From: Kordia algicida
GTDB lineage: Bacteria; Bacteroidota; Bacteroidia; Flavobacteriales; Flavobacteriaceae
NCBI RefSeq assembly: GCF_051013375.1
Contig: NZ_CP142125.1
Direction: 5' to 3' (one strand)
DNA: 64,000 nucleotides
A model generated the notes under the pieces. It was not told the DNA's origin, ran no database searches, and saw only the letters and a list, made by a program, of their open reading frames with translations. Below are positions 8,695 through 16,650 of the stretch, one piece after another (the stretch's first letter is position 1; every line of letters starts with the position of its first letter). Made by a program: the position numbers and the translations under genes.

Positions 8695-9266
8695 AAAAAA
8701 TAGTAATGATACTTGCATTTTTTGCAGTAGTAAGTACCGTAAACGCACAAGATTTTCCAAAAACAGATAAAAGTCCAACAGACATTGCACATTATCCGAC
8801 AAATGCAGCAAAAAGAGCCTTTGCAAAATCAGATGCTCAGAAAAAAGCATTAGAGCCAAAAATCAGAGTGATTTATGCACGTCCATTTAAAAAAGGGAGA
8901 GACGTTTTTGGAGGTTTATTAAAGTACGGAAAAGCATGGAGAGTAGGCGCAAACGAATCTACTGAAATCTTGTTTATGACAGACGTAATGGTTGGTAATA
9001 CTAAAGTAAAAGCAGGACGTTATTCTGTGATTATTATTCCAAACAAAGATTCGTGGACGTTAAAAATCAATTCCGAAAATGATGGTTGGGGAAATTACTC
9101 GTATGACGCTTCTAAAGATGTGGCGAGTATTACAGTACCAACTCAAAAAAGTGATAAAGAATTGGAACAATTGGCAATCGTTTTATACGAAAAAAGTAAA
9201 AATGTAGTGCATTTAAAAATTGGTTGGGACACTACAGTTGCTGAATTTCCAATCACATTAAAATAA
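8691..9266 (+). CDS. DUF2911 secreted protein
   Basis: The 191-residue protein has a cleavable signal peptide (cut near V-N-A-Q, residue 20) and the DUF2911 pattern: a V-I-Y-A-R-P-x-x-K-G-R start, V-F-G-G-L-L-x-Y-G-K-A-W-R-V-G-A-N-E-S-T, and a later G-x-Y-S-V-I-I-I-P. The family is common in Bacteroidota and has no settled function; it should sit in the periplasm or outside the cell. It overlaps the upstream lipoprotein gene at ATGA and is followed by a strong terminator, so these two genes form one unit. Confidence 0.88.
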   Translation: MKKIVMILAFFAVVSTVNAQDFPKTDKSPTDIAHYPTNAAKRAFAKSDAQKKALEPKIRVIYARPFKKGRDVFGGLLKYGKAWRVGANESTEILFMTDVMVGNTKVKAGRYSVIIIPNKDSWTLKINSENDGWGNYSYDASKDVASITVPTQKSDKELEQLAIVLYEKSKNVVHLKIGWDTTVAEFPITLK

Positions 9267-9307
9267 AAATTATTCAATTTTAGTTTAGATTTTTTTAATT
9301 GAATCCT

Positions 9308-9343
9308 AAGCACTTTCGTGAATTCGAAAGTGCTTTTTTTTTT
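9308..9343 (+). terminator. Intrinsic terminator after the DUF2911 gene
   Basis: An 11-base-pair perfect stem (AAGCACTTTCG at 9308-9318 with CGAAAGTGCTT at 9325-9335) with a six-base loop, followed by an unbroken run of T residues. Confidence 0.9.
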
Positions 9344-9426
9344 ACCCAACTAAAAAAATTATACGGAATTCCGTAACAAGAGAAGCGCATTTGGCTATTA
9401 CATTCGTATCATAAAACTAAAACCAT

Positions 9427-10236
9427 ATGCGCTACCTTATTATTCTTTTACTCTTTGCAACTACTACAATTGCACAAAACAAAGAGATCACAATCATTTC
9501 ATGGAACATTCAACATTTTGGAAAAACGAAAAATGCAGAAGAAATTGAAAAAATTGCAGAAATCGTGAAACATGCGGATATTATTGCAATTCAGGAAGTT
9601 GTAACTACATTTCAAGGTGTACAAGCTGTTAATAGACTTACCGAAGCTTTAGAAAAAAAAGGCGAAAGTTGGGATTATTTGATAAGTGAAAAAACCAACA
9701 GTCCTAGTAGAATGACAGAATGTTATGCCATTGTGTGGAAAAACAAACATATTAAAATTAAAAAAGGGCATGAAGGTAGCTTGGTAAAAGAACTTGATAA
9801 AATGGTAGATAGAGAACCGTTTTTAGTTCAGTTTTACGTGGCTGATACTTCTTTCTTTGTGATGAATTATCACGCAAAACCACATAAAAGAAACCCAAGA
9901 CCCGAAGTAAAAGAGTTATTGGCGTATGTACAAAAGAACTATAAAAATAAAAAATTCATATTGGCGGGTGATTTCAATTTGAGTCAATCAGAAGAAGTGT
10001 TTAAAAATTTCAAACTTGCAGGATTCAAACCTGTAAACATTGACCAAAAAACCACTTTAAAACTAATTTGTAAAAATGCTTCATACCTAAATTATCCGAT
10101 TGATAATATATTTTACACACCTAAGATTAACGCAACTTCTACGAAGATCATTGATTTTGTAAAGCATTGTGATAACTTAACTGCTTCCCGACGTCTTTCA
10201 GATCATTTGCCTGTAGAACTTAAATTTAGATTGTAG
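9427..10236 (+). CDS. Secreted endonuclease/exonuclease/phosphatase family protein
   Basis: A 269-residue protein with a signal peptide (cut near T-I-A-Q) and the EEP fold hallmarks: I-S-W-N-I-Q-H at the first strand, A-I-Q-E-V with the metal-binding Glu, N-Y-H-A-K-P-H, A-G-D-F-N with the catalytic Asp/Asn, and a final S-D-H-L-P-V. It should cut phosphodiester bonds, most likely extracellular DNA, outside the inner membrane. It is monocistronic. A second EEP protein at 56649-57611 lacks a signal peptide, so the two probably act in different compartments. A phosphatase role cannot be excluded. Confidence 0.87.
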   Translation: MRYLIILLLFATTTIAQNKEITIISWNIQHFGKTKNAEEIEKIAEIVKHADIIAIQEVVTTFQGVQAVNRLTEALEKKGESWDYLISEKTNSPSRMTECYAIVWKNKHIKIKKGHEGSLVKELDKMVDREPFLVQFYVADTSFFVMNYHAKPHKRNPRPEVKELLAYVQKNYKNKKFILAGDFNLSQSEEVFKNFKLAGFKPVNIDQKTTLKLICKNASYLNYPIDNIFYTPKINATSTKIIDFVKHCDNLTASRRLSDHLPVELKFRL

Positions 10237-10267
10237 ATACATATATAAAAAAGTTTTTAGAAACATC

Positions 10268-10288
10268 ATTCTGGACTTGATCCAGAAT
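10268..10288. repeat. REP-like palindrome
   Basis: An 8-base-pair perfect stem (ATTCTGGA at 10268-10275, TCCAGAAT at 10281-10288) around CTTGA, in the gap between the nuclease gene and the convergent 311-residue protein gene. It has no T-run, so it is not an obvious terminator. The form is like dispersed repetitive extragenic palindromes. I saw only this copy. Confidence 0.45.
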
Positions 10289-10341
10289 CTTATCCAATTA
10301 ATTTGGTTACTGTTTTTTGCTTTTCAAAAGCTTTTTTCTAT

Positions 10342-11277
10342 TCAATCTTCTTGCAAAAATGAGCTATTCTTTGGCTTATGCTTCGGGATATATTTATCAA
10401 TATGATATTGTGTAATATCTTCCAAAGGTTCACCATTTACAGGATGAATTCCGTGACTTTTATAATACTCAAACTTGCCTTTACCTAATTTATAATACCA
10501 AATCAATGGTGTTTTATTATTCGCTTCAAAGAAAGGTGTCTCAATATCAACCGTTACTTTCTTTAAATTCTTAAAATCACTTTCATCGTAAGGAACTACT
10601 TTTGTTAGGTATGTTGGATGAATCGAATCTGCACAGTTTGCAAGTTTATATTCTATTCCGTTCCAAGCCATGCATTTCTCTGGAATATTTGTCAAATTAT
10701 TCTTTTCAATCGGAATCTTCTCCGTATTGGTTTTTACTTCTTGCATTAAATAATTGATCCCCAAAATGAGACTTATACAAACCAACAAGGCAATGCCTGC
10801 AATCTTGTACCAAGAAGAATTTCGGGTCTTTGTAGGTTTATTTTCGTCTTCCTCATTTTCTCCAGGCGTATTAACTGTTTGTGGTGGATCATTTTCAGTA
10901 GTTGGAACTTTCTCATCATTTTCTTCTTGTAAATATTTAAAAAACGGTCTTGGTGTAAAATCTACGAGCCAAGCTGTAAAATCGACATTCTCTGACGTTG
11001 GTTTTTTTGTTCCTCCATTCAGAAAATTTTGAATGGGTTTAAACTTTTCTAGTTCATAATTTTTTATAAAATTTTTCCTGTCTGATGTAGCATCAAATTG
11101 AAAAAAGGCATTTAAAATTCTAGTGTCTTCTGCTTGATTTCTTTGTTCGAAAAAATGCAAACATGCTTTCTGAATTTTCTTTGGAGTTGGCTTGAGCAAG
11201 TATCCAGATTTTTCAGTGTTTTCTTGATGCTTTTTTAGGATTTCTGCTTTGTATGTTGCTTCAGTTTTAGGTGGCAT
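10342..11277 (-). CDS. Single-pass membrane protein of unknown function
   Basis: This 311-residue protein has a basic helical N-terminal domain (about 1-125), a linker rich in acid, Pro and Thr (about 125-160), one membrane helix (about 167-185, G-I-A-L-L-V-C-I-S-L-I-L-G) and a roughly 120-residue C-terminal domain with two cysteines (E-K-C-M-A-W, L-A-N-C-A-D). The layout suggests a cytoplasmic sensing or DNA-binding-like part joined to a periplasmic part, but I see no named domain. A tandem array of 10-base repeats lies immediately upstream of its start. Confidence 0.65.
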   Translation of the reverse strand: MPPKTEATYKAEILKKHQENTEKSGYLLKPTPKKIQKACLHFFEQRNQAEDTRILNAFFQFDATSDRKNFIKNYELEKFKPIQNFLNGGTKKPTSENVDFTAWLVDFTPRPFFKYLQEENDEKVPTTENDPPQTVNTPGENEEDENKPTKTRNSSWYKIAGIALLVCISLILGINYLMQEVKTNTEKIPIEKNNLTNIPEKCMAWNGIEYKLANCADSIHPTYLTKVVPYDESDFKNLKKVTVDIETPFFEANNKTPLIWYYKLGKGKFEYYKSHGIHPVNGEPLEDITQYHIDKYIPKHKPKNSSFLQED

Positions 11278-11290
11278 AGTTATTATTTTT

Positions 11291-11340
11291 TTCAGAATTT
11301 ATCGGAATTCTTCAGAATCTTTCGGAGTTCATCAGAATTT
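11291..11340. repeat. Five tandem imperfect 10-base repeats
   Basis: Units ttcagaattt, atcggaattc, ttcagaatct, ttcggagttc and atcagaattt follow one another without gaps, alternating CAG and CGG in the middle. A related ttcggaatct follows at 11351. The period equals about one helical turn and the array starts 14 bases upstream of the ATG at 11277. It may be a set of protein sites on one DNA face or a simple repeat expansion. Confidence 0.75.
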
Positions 11341-11461
11341 CAAAGAAACATTCGGAATCTTTGGAATTACTTGAAAATCAGGGGTTAAACTCAATATATA
11401 TTTGCTGTAACAATACATCAGTGTTATGAATTGCAACATAATACTTGTACAAGATTTATTG

Positions 11462-11640
11462 TTACGGAAAGCCGTAAAAACAGCTAGTCAATAGTATTGA
11501 GAAGTAACCTAGAGACTTCTGTTGATACGCTTTCCTCTTCTCAAAAAAGCGAAATACAAAACGTATTTCCTGGCCTTATCAGAGTGATAAAAAATATCTG
11601 AGATCAATGTCTCGGACGGCCACCTAACATTCAAATTTTA
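11462..11640 (+). promoter_or_regulatory. Possible structured 5' leader of the small lipoprotein gene
   Basis: Several perfect short hairpins lie in a row: TTACGG/CCGTAA (11462-11477), GAAATAC/GTATTTC (11551-11569), TTATCA/TGATAA (11576-11590), plus a weaker GAGA/TCTC near 11600. GGCC occurs on both sides (11572-11575 and near 11616). The density is high for AT-rich flavobacterial spacer DNA. I recognise no known riboswitch class. Confidence 0.35.
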
Positions 11641-11651
11641 ATACATAGATT

Positions 11652-11825
11652 ATGAGAAAAATAAGCATCATAGTTGCTATCGTATTTTTGAGTTTATACA
11701 CCGTTTCGTGTACGCCAGAAGTTTTAGCAGAAGAAGAATATACTGAATTGCAAGCCACAGAAGGAGATGATGGAGATGTTACTCCGCCACCACCGCCACC
11801 GCCACCGCCAAATGTTGGAGGATAG
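11652..11825 (+). CDS. Small proline-tract lipoprotein
   Basis: A 57-residue protein with a lipoprotein signal (L-Y-T-V-S-C, lipid cysteine at residue 20), an acidic middle (E-E-E-Y, E-G-D-D-G-D) and a C-terminal run of nine prolines followed by N-V-G-G. Mature length is under 40 residues. A clear terminator follows, which supports it as a real transcription unit. A polyproline run this long normally stalls ribosomes unless EF-P acts. The function is unknown. Confidence 0.6.
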   Translation: MRKISIIVAIVFLSLYTVSCTPEVLAEEEYTELQATEGDDGDVTPPPPPPPPPNVGG

Positions 11826-11847
11826 TAAATAAGTAGATAACTAATTC

Positions 11848-11885
11848 ATCGCCTGAGAAGCAATTCTTGGGCGATTTTATTTTTT
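11848..11885 (+). terminator. Intrinsic terminator after the small lipoprotein
   Basis: ATCGCC (11848-11853) pairs with GGCGAT (11870-11875), extended by six inner pairs with two G-U, around a GCAA loop, then a T-rich run. Confidence 0.85.
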
Positions 11886-11962
11886 GCAAAAACCTTAAAA
11901 GTTAAAGAGACTCTTTGTGTATAGTTTCTTATATTTATTGAAGTTTTTTCAAAATAAATTTC

Positions 11963-13924
11963 ATGTATTCTAGCTGCCAAATAAATACCTTTCAACGTAT
12001 ATTTCTTTTCTTATTTTTTTGCTTTCTTATTTCTTGTAATACTACTATTGACGAGCAATCAAAATTAGTTTCGGTTCAAGACTCTATAAATTTTTATTAC
12101 AAAGAAGCTTTAAATGAAAGCTATTTAGAAAGTACGAAATTAGAGAAGCTTGAAAAAGGATATAAGCTTGTTATAAAATATGACAATCATTCTATTAATG
12201 GTTTAAATACATTGTATACCAAATCTTTACAACATTACCTAGCTAAAGAAAAAGATAGCTTTTTTATTGTAAGTGATTTGTTACTTGCTCGCGCTAAAAG
12301 TATGGATAATAAAGAGTATCAAGCAATGTACCATGATTTAGTAGGCAGTTATTACAGAAGATTGAATAAAACAGACAAAGCATTATATAATTTAAATGAA
12401 GCCAAAAAATTATATATACAAATCAAAGATAGTATCAAGCTAGGTAGAAATTTAATCAATATTGCAACTTTACAAAAAAATAGAAATGATTACCATGGAG
12501 CAGAAGAAACAGCAGTTGAAGCTTTAACATATTTAAAAAACTCTGAAGACAAAAAATATATTGCAAGCATACATAGTCTTTTAGGAAAAATTCAACGAGA
12601 ATTGCTTCGTTATGAAGATGCTGTGGGGAATTATAATATTGCCATTAAAAAAACTCCAAGTAAAAAAGATAGATTGGAATATGAAAATAACCTAGCGGCA
12701 ATGTATAATGACTTCGATGAACATTCGAAAGCAATTGAGTTACTTCATAAAATTAAACAAGATTCATTATTAAAAAAACATAAAAAACTAGAGGCAAGAG
12801 TTATAGATAATTTAGCATATGCCAAATGGTTGAAAAATCCAGAAGCTAATGTGATTGATGAGTTTCTTCTAGCATTAAAAATACGCAATTCTATAAATGA
12901 TATCACAGGACTTTTTGCAAGTTACACACATTTAGCAGAATATTACGTAAATAAAGATGTAACAAAAACTATTGAATATGGAGAAAAAGTAATTGCCAAT
13001 AGTAGAGTTTACAGGCGACCCAATGCTGAACTTGATGTTTTGCGAATAATACATACTGTAAAACCTAATGATATTACTATTAGAGATCGGTTTATTGCTT
13101 TGCGTGACAGCATGGATGTTGAAGAAAAGAAAGCTCGAAATTTATTCGCAAAAGCAAAATATGATACAAAAGAAGCTAAAAGGGAAAACGAAAAACTCCA
13201 ATTAGATAATGCAAAGAAAGATTTGGAAAATGAACGACAACAACAACAAAAAACCATTATCTCCATCATTGCGGTGGCTATTGTTTTCATTGCCATAATT
13301 TACTTTTATTTTCTGTATCAAAAACACCGACGCGAAAAAGCATTACAAGTGTACAACACAGAAACACGAATTTCGAAAAAAGTGCATGACGAACTCGCCA
13401 ATGATGTGTATAATGTTATGGTAATTTTACAGAAATCACTAAAAAACAAAACACCCTTACCTCCAAAAGTATTGAATCAGGTAGAAGATATTTATGTGCG
13501 AACCCGAAATATTTCACATGAAAATCACAGTATCGATACTGGAGAAGATTTTGTTGATGGTTTGCGCGAAATGATTAGTGATTTTAATACCGAAGAAGTT
13601 GCCATTATTGTAAAAGATATTGAATATCCAGCTTGGGAAACCATTGAAAATTATGTAAAAATTATTATTCATCGCGTGTTGCAGGAGTTAATGGTAAACA
13701 TGAAAAAACACAGCAAAGCCAATGTTGTGGTGTTGACATTCTCTACAAAAGATAAGAAGCTTATGATACATTATTCCGACAACGGAATTGGCTTGCCGTT
13801 TATCAAAGCTTCAAAGAAGGGATTATTAAATATGGAAAACCGTATACAGAGTGCTCAAGGATCGCTTAATTTTGATTCAGAGTCAGGAAAAGGATTGAAA
13901 TTAAGCATGACTTTTCCGATATAA
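11963..13924 (+). CDS. TPR-containing sensor histidine kinase
   Basis: The 653-residue protein has a lipoprotein-like N-terminal signal (F-L-I-S-C, residue 25), a run of TPR repeats over about residues 40-380, a coiled coil, one membrane helix (about 431-452), then a short dimerisation helix with the likely phospho-histidine H475 in K-K-V-H-D-E-L-A, and a HATPase domain (N-box E-L-M-V-N, D-N-G-I-G-L, G-L-L-N-M). It should sense something in the periplasm through the TPRs and phosphorylate the response regulator 11 bases downstream. This arrangement is common in Flavobacteriia; the signal is unknown. Confidence 0.88.
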   Translation: MYSSCQINTFQRIFLFLFFCFLISCNTTIDEQSKLVSVQDSINFYYKEALNESYLESTKLEKLEKGYKLVIKYDNHSINGLNTLYTKSLQHYLAKEKDSFFIVSDLLLARAKSMDNKEYQAMYHDLVGSYYRRLNKTDKALYNLNEAKKLYIQIKDSIKLGRNLINIATLQKNRNDYHGAEETAVEALTYLKNSEDKKYIASIHSLLGKIQRELLRYEDAVGNYNIAIKKTPSKKDRLEYENNLAAMYNDFDEHSKAIELLHKIKQDSLLKKHKKLEARVIDNLAYAKWLKNPEANVIDEFLLALKIRNSINDITGLFASYTHLAEYYVNKDVTKTIEYGEKVIANSRVYRRPNAELDVLRIIHTVKPNDITIRDRFIALRDSMDVEEKKARNLFAKAKYDTKEAKRENEKLQLDNAKKDLENERQQQQKTIISIIAVAIVFIAIIYFYFLYQKHRREKALQVYNTETRISKKVHDELANDVYNVMVILQKSLKNKTPLPPKVLNQVEDIYVRTRNISHENHSIDTGEDFVDGLREMISDFNTEEVAIIVKDIEYPAWETIENYVKIIIHRVLQELMVNMKKHSKANVVVLTFSTKDKKLMIHYSDNGIGLPFIKASKKGLLNMENRIQSAQGSLNFDSESGKGLKLSMTFPI

Positions 13925-13935
13925 TTTACCTGTAT

Positions 13936-14586
13936 ATGTTTAAAAAAATATTAGTAGCCGAAGATTTAAAAGGAATAAATGAAGGTATTGTTTCCTTTTT
14001 AAACGAAAATTTAAAAATTGAAAAACTAGAGTTAGTTCAGTATTGTGATGATGCATATTTGAAGTACAAAAAAGCCATTCTCGATCAAGAACCTTATGAT
14101 TTGTTGATTACCGATTTGTCTTTTGAAGGCGATTATCGAGAGCAAAAAATAACCTCAGGCGATAACCTTGCCATGAAAATTAGAGAAGAAGATACGAACA
14201 CAAAAATTATTGTGTACTCTGTCGAAAAACGTTTCTCAAAGATCAGGAAATTAATACAAGATATTGGACTAAATGGATATGTCTGTAAAGGAAGAACAGG
14301 TTTGGACGAGTTGCTAATTTGCATCAAAGAAGTCTACAAAGGAGAAATCTATTTATCTCCAGAAGTACGTCCTGCATTAACGCGAAAAGATATTACAGAA
14401 CTGAGTAATTTTGATATTGAAATCTTAAAACACTTGTCGGAAGGACACATTCAAAAAGATATTGCAAGGTTGATGTTTACCAGCACAAGTTCTGTCGAAA
14501 AACGTCTGAACGCACTCAAAATCGTATTCAGAGCAAAAAATACCACACATTTGGTGTCAATTATCAAAGACTTGGGACTTATTTAA
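13936..14586 (+). CDS. NarL/FixJ-type response regulator
   Basis: The 216-residue protein has a receiver domain (A-E-D near the N-terminus, phospho-acceptor D60 in L-L-I-T-D-L-S-F) and a C-terminal LuxR-type helix-turn-helix (about 150-210; I-L-K-H-L-S-E-G-H-I-Q-K-D-I-A and S-S-V-E-K-R). It is the partner of the upstream TPR kinase. Targets are not evident; no matching paired sites were seen nearby. Confidence 0.9.
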   Translation: MFKKILVAEDLKGINEGIVSFLNENLKIEKLELVQYCDDAYLKYKKAILDQEPYDLLITDLSFEGDYREQKITSGDNLAMKIREEDTNTKIIVYSVEKRFSKIRKLIQDIGLNGYVCKGRTGLDELLICIKEVYKGEIYLSPEVRPALTRKDITELSNFDIEILKHLSEGHIQKDIARLMFTSTSSVEKRLNALKIVFRAKNTTHLVSIIKDLGLI

Positions 14587-14699
14587 CGTGAGTTCGACGT
14601 AAGAATTTTAGTTTGAAACTTTTCTTTTCCGTAGTATAGCAGGAGTTTTTCGTTAAAAATTTTCGAAACCTTGGAGAAAATTTAGAAAAACTCATGCGG

Positions 14700-14787
14700 T
14701 TTTAGTTTTTCCATAAAAGAAAAACTAAAAATACCTCTGGAAAAGTTCCCTTTCTTTTGTTTCTTTTCTTTGGGTAAGCAAAGAAAA
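14700..14787. repeat. Two inverted repeats in the spacer after the response regulator
   Basis: A perfect 12-base-pair hairpin joins TTTTAGTTTTTC (14700-14711) to GAAAAACTAAAA (14719-14730); a second joins TTTTCTTT (14764-14771) to AAAGAAAA (14780-14787). The first may terminate transcription from either side. The rest of the 291-base spacer (14587-14877) shows no gene. Confidence 0.55.
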
Positions 14788-14877
14788 CGAAAATAAAACC
14801 CTAAAAATGAATTATATAACAGAATTATTTCTAAAATTACTATAAATATAAATTGAATGATTTATATCGAACTGACG

Positions 14878-15714
14878 TTATTTAGCAGTTTTTGTATACG
14901 TATTCAACGTCAATCCAATGACAATTAAAATAATTCCGAGGACACTCCAAAGTGTATAAGACTCATGAAACCAACTAAGTCCGATGAGCATGGTAAAAAT
15001 AACTTCAATATATTTAAGAGGTGCCGCTTTGTTGGTTTCTGCTAGTTGTAATGCTTTGGTCATGTATAATTGTCCTACATAACCAAAAATTCCCAAACTC
15101 AGTAGCAAAGCCCATTCCCAACCAATGGGCGTTTTCCAGTATGGAATGCATAAAATTCCGCCAGCCAAAAGTGCAATGATCATAAAATAATTTACCACCA
15201 CGACAGGATGATCGTCCGTACCAATTTTACGAATAGTGATAAATACCAAACCACTAAAAAAGGCAGAAGCCAATGCCAAAAGCAATCCTGTTGTCCCAAT
15301 TTGTGTGTCAAATCCTTTTAAAACTAAGACGCCACAAAACGCGATCAGGAAAAATAACCACTGAATGTATTTTATTTTTTCTTTCAAAATGAACAAAGCA
15401 AAAACTGCTGCAAAAATAGGAGAGATGTAACGTAAAGAAACTGCTGATCCCATAGGTAAATACTTGAGCGACATAAAAAATAATGCCATAGAAGTAACAC
15501 CAACAATTCCGCGTAAAATCAGTAATGTTTTTTTATTTCCATAGATAGAAATCTTGTGTTTTAGCAAAAACGGAATGGTAAAAGCCAAAGTTCCAATTGA
15601 TCTAAAAAACACAATTTGATATGCGTTAAAATCACCTAAGTATTTTACAACAGCATTTAAAAAAGCAAACGCAATTGCACTGATAATCATAAATTGAATT
15701 GCTTTTTTGAGCAT
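14878..15714 (-). CDS. EamA/DMT-superfamily permease
   Basis: The 278-residue protein is almost entirely hydrophobic, with about ten membrane helices in two EamA halves (residues about 5-135 and 145-275). The first half holds A-L-F-F-M-S-L-K-Y-L-P-M-G-S-A-V-S-L, typical of drug/metabolite transporters; the second ends with the matching L-G-I-I-L-I-V-I-G-L-T-L-N. It should move a small metabolite across the inner membrane; direction and substrate are unknown. It lies next to the 3' end of the injection-system cluster but shows no link to it. Confidence 0.88.
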   Translation of the reverse strand: MLKKAIQFMIISAIAFAFLNAVVKYLGDFNAYQIVFFRSIGTLAFTIPFLLKHKISIYGNKKTLLILRGIVGVTSMALFFMSLKYLPMGSAVSLRYISPIFAAVFALFILKEKIKYIQWLFFLIAFCGVLVLKGFDTQIGTTGLLLALASAFFSGLVFITIRKIGTDDHPVVVVNYFMIIALLAGGILCIPYWKTPIGWEWALLLSLGIFGYVGQLYMTKALQLAETNKAAPLKYIEVIFTMLIGLSWFHESYTLWSVLGIILIVIGLTLNTYTKTAK

Positions 15715-15788
15715 GAAATTGTGCTTTTTTGAAGGTCACAAAAATAATTGAAATTATGAAAAAATATACAAATTATTATTGATTAAAT

Positions 15789-16649
15789 TTACACTAATGG
15801 GATATGTTGACTTTCGGTTCGATTTTTATGATAAGTTGTCCAATGTCCAACGGCTTCTGCTTGAGCTTTATTAAAAGCTGCTCTAGTTTGTTCATTTTTA
15901 TCTTTTTGAGCATCAACAGCTGGATTAATGACATGTTCTACATTAGATAAATATCGTCCACTACTATCTTGAACTCTTACAATTGGGCCAGCTCCTGCAT
16001 TTTTTGATGTATCTTGTCTAGGATCATTGGTATGTACCCAAATAGAATGTGTTCCTCCATCAGGATTTGGGATTTCCCACTTTCTACCAGCTCTAATTTC
16101 ATCAGCTCCTCCACCTCTTGCTGGTGGAAAAGCAACCGCTTTGTGCTTTGGTAGCAATGCTGTTAATCTAGCTGTAGAGATGTTTCCTCCTTGAACTAAC
16201 GGTTGAAATCTAGCTCTAAAATCAGCCAAGTTCAAACCTGTATGTGGTATAGAAGCTGATGGATGTATTGTGTCTAATAAATTTGCCTCTGTCACAGAAC
16301 CTCTTCTTCCTGTTGCTAACAACGGTGGCGCTGGATCTGGAATATTTCTATGAGTGTGTTCGTGATCTTGAAGTATTCCTAATGAAATTGCTTTTTTATT
16401 TTCTCTATCTGTTAAAGGAATGCGTTTTGCCAACTTTTCCCTAATACGAGCTCTCATACCTTTCTTTTTTAATTGTATTGGTTGAGCTTTTGTATGTTGT
16501 ATTTTATTGATTTTTTGCTGTTGTACGACTGTCGTAGCACGATTATCTTCCAAAGAAAATCCAACGTTCTTTTTTGTTTTTGTGTTGGCAACCGAAACTT
16601 GTGGTGCTTTTTCTGCCTTTTTTTGTGTAGTTGTATATTTCATCTTCAA
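15789..16649 (-). CDS. Putative eCIS cargo with shared N-terminal tag and toxin-like C-terminus
   Basis: The 286-residue protein starts with a disordered, basic N-terminus carrying S-L-E-D-N-R (32-37) and V-V-Q-Q-Q-K (41-46). The DUF4157 nuclease protein upstream has the same two elements at nearly the same positions. DUF4157 itself is absent. The C-terminal half (about 170-240) reads W-E-I-P, H-S-I-W-V-H-T-N-D-P, N-A-G-A-G-P-I-V-R-V-Q and G-R-Y-L, which resembles polymorphic toxin domains (type 30 comes to mind), though I am not sure. It is the last gene of the cluster, two bases after its neighbour. It is probably a second payload; an immunity protein is the alternative. Confidence 0.6.
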   Translation of the reverse strand: MKMKYTTTQKKAEKAPQVSVANTKTKKNVGFSLEDNRATTVVQQQKINKIQHTKAQPIQLKKKGMRARIREKLAKRIPLTDRENKKAISLGILQDHEHTHRNIPDPAPPLLATGRRGSVTEANLLDTIHPSASIPHTGLNLADFRARFQPLVQGGNISTARLTALLPKHKAVAFPPARGGGADEIRAGRKWEIPNPDGGTHSIWVHTNDPRQDTSKNAGAGPIVRVQDSSGRYLSNVEHVINPAVDAQKDKNEQTRAAFNKAQAEAVGHWTTYHKNRTESQHIPLV

Positions 16650-16650
16650 A

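Larger units (their letters stand above)
11278..11651. other. Intergenic region, 374 bases, with repeats and hairpins
   Basis: No gene is supported here. It separates two divergent genes. The left part holds the decamer array (11291-11340), the right part a cluster of hairpins (11462-11625) ahead of the small lipoprotein gene. Both are listed separately. Confidence 0.7.
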
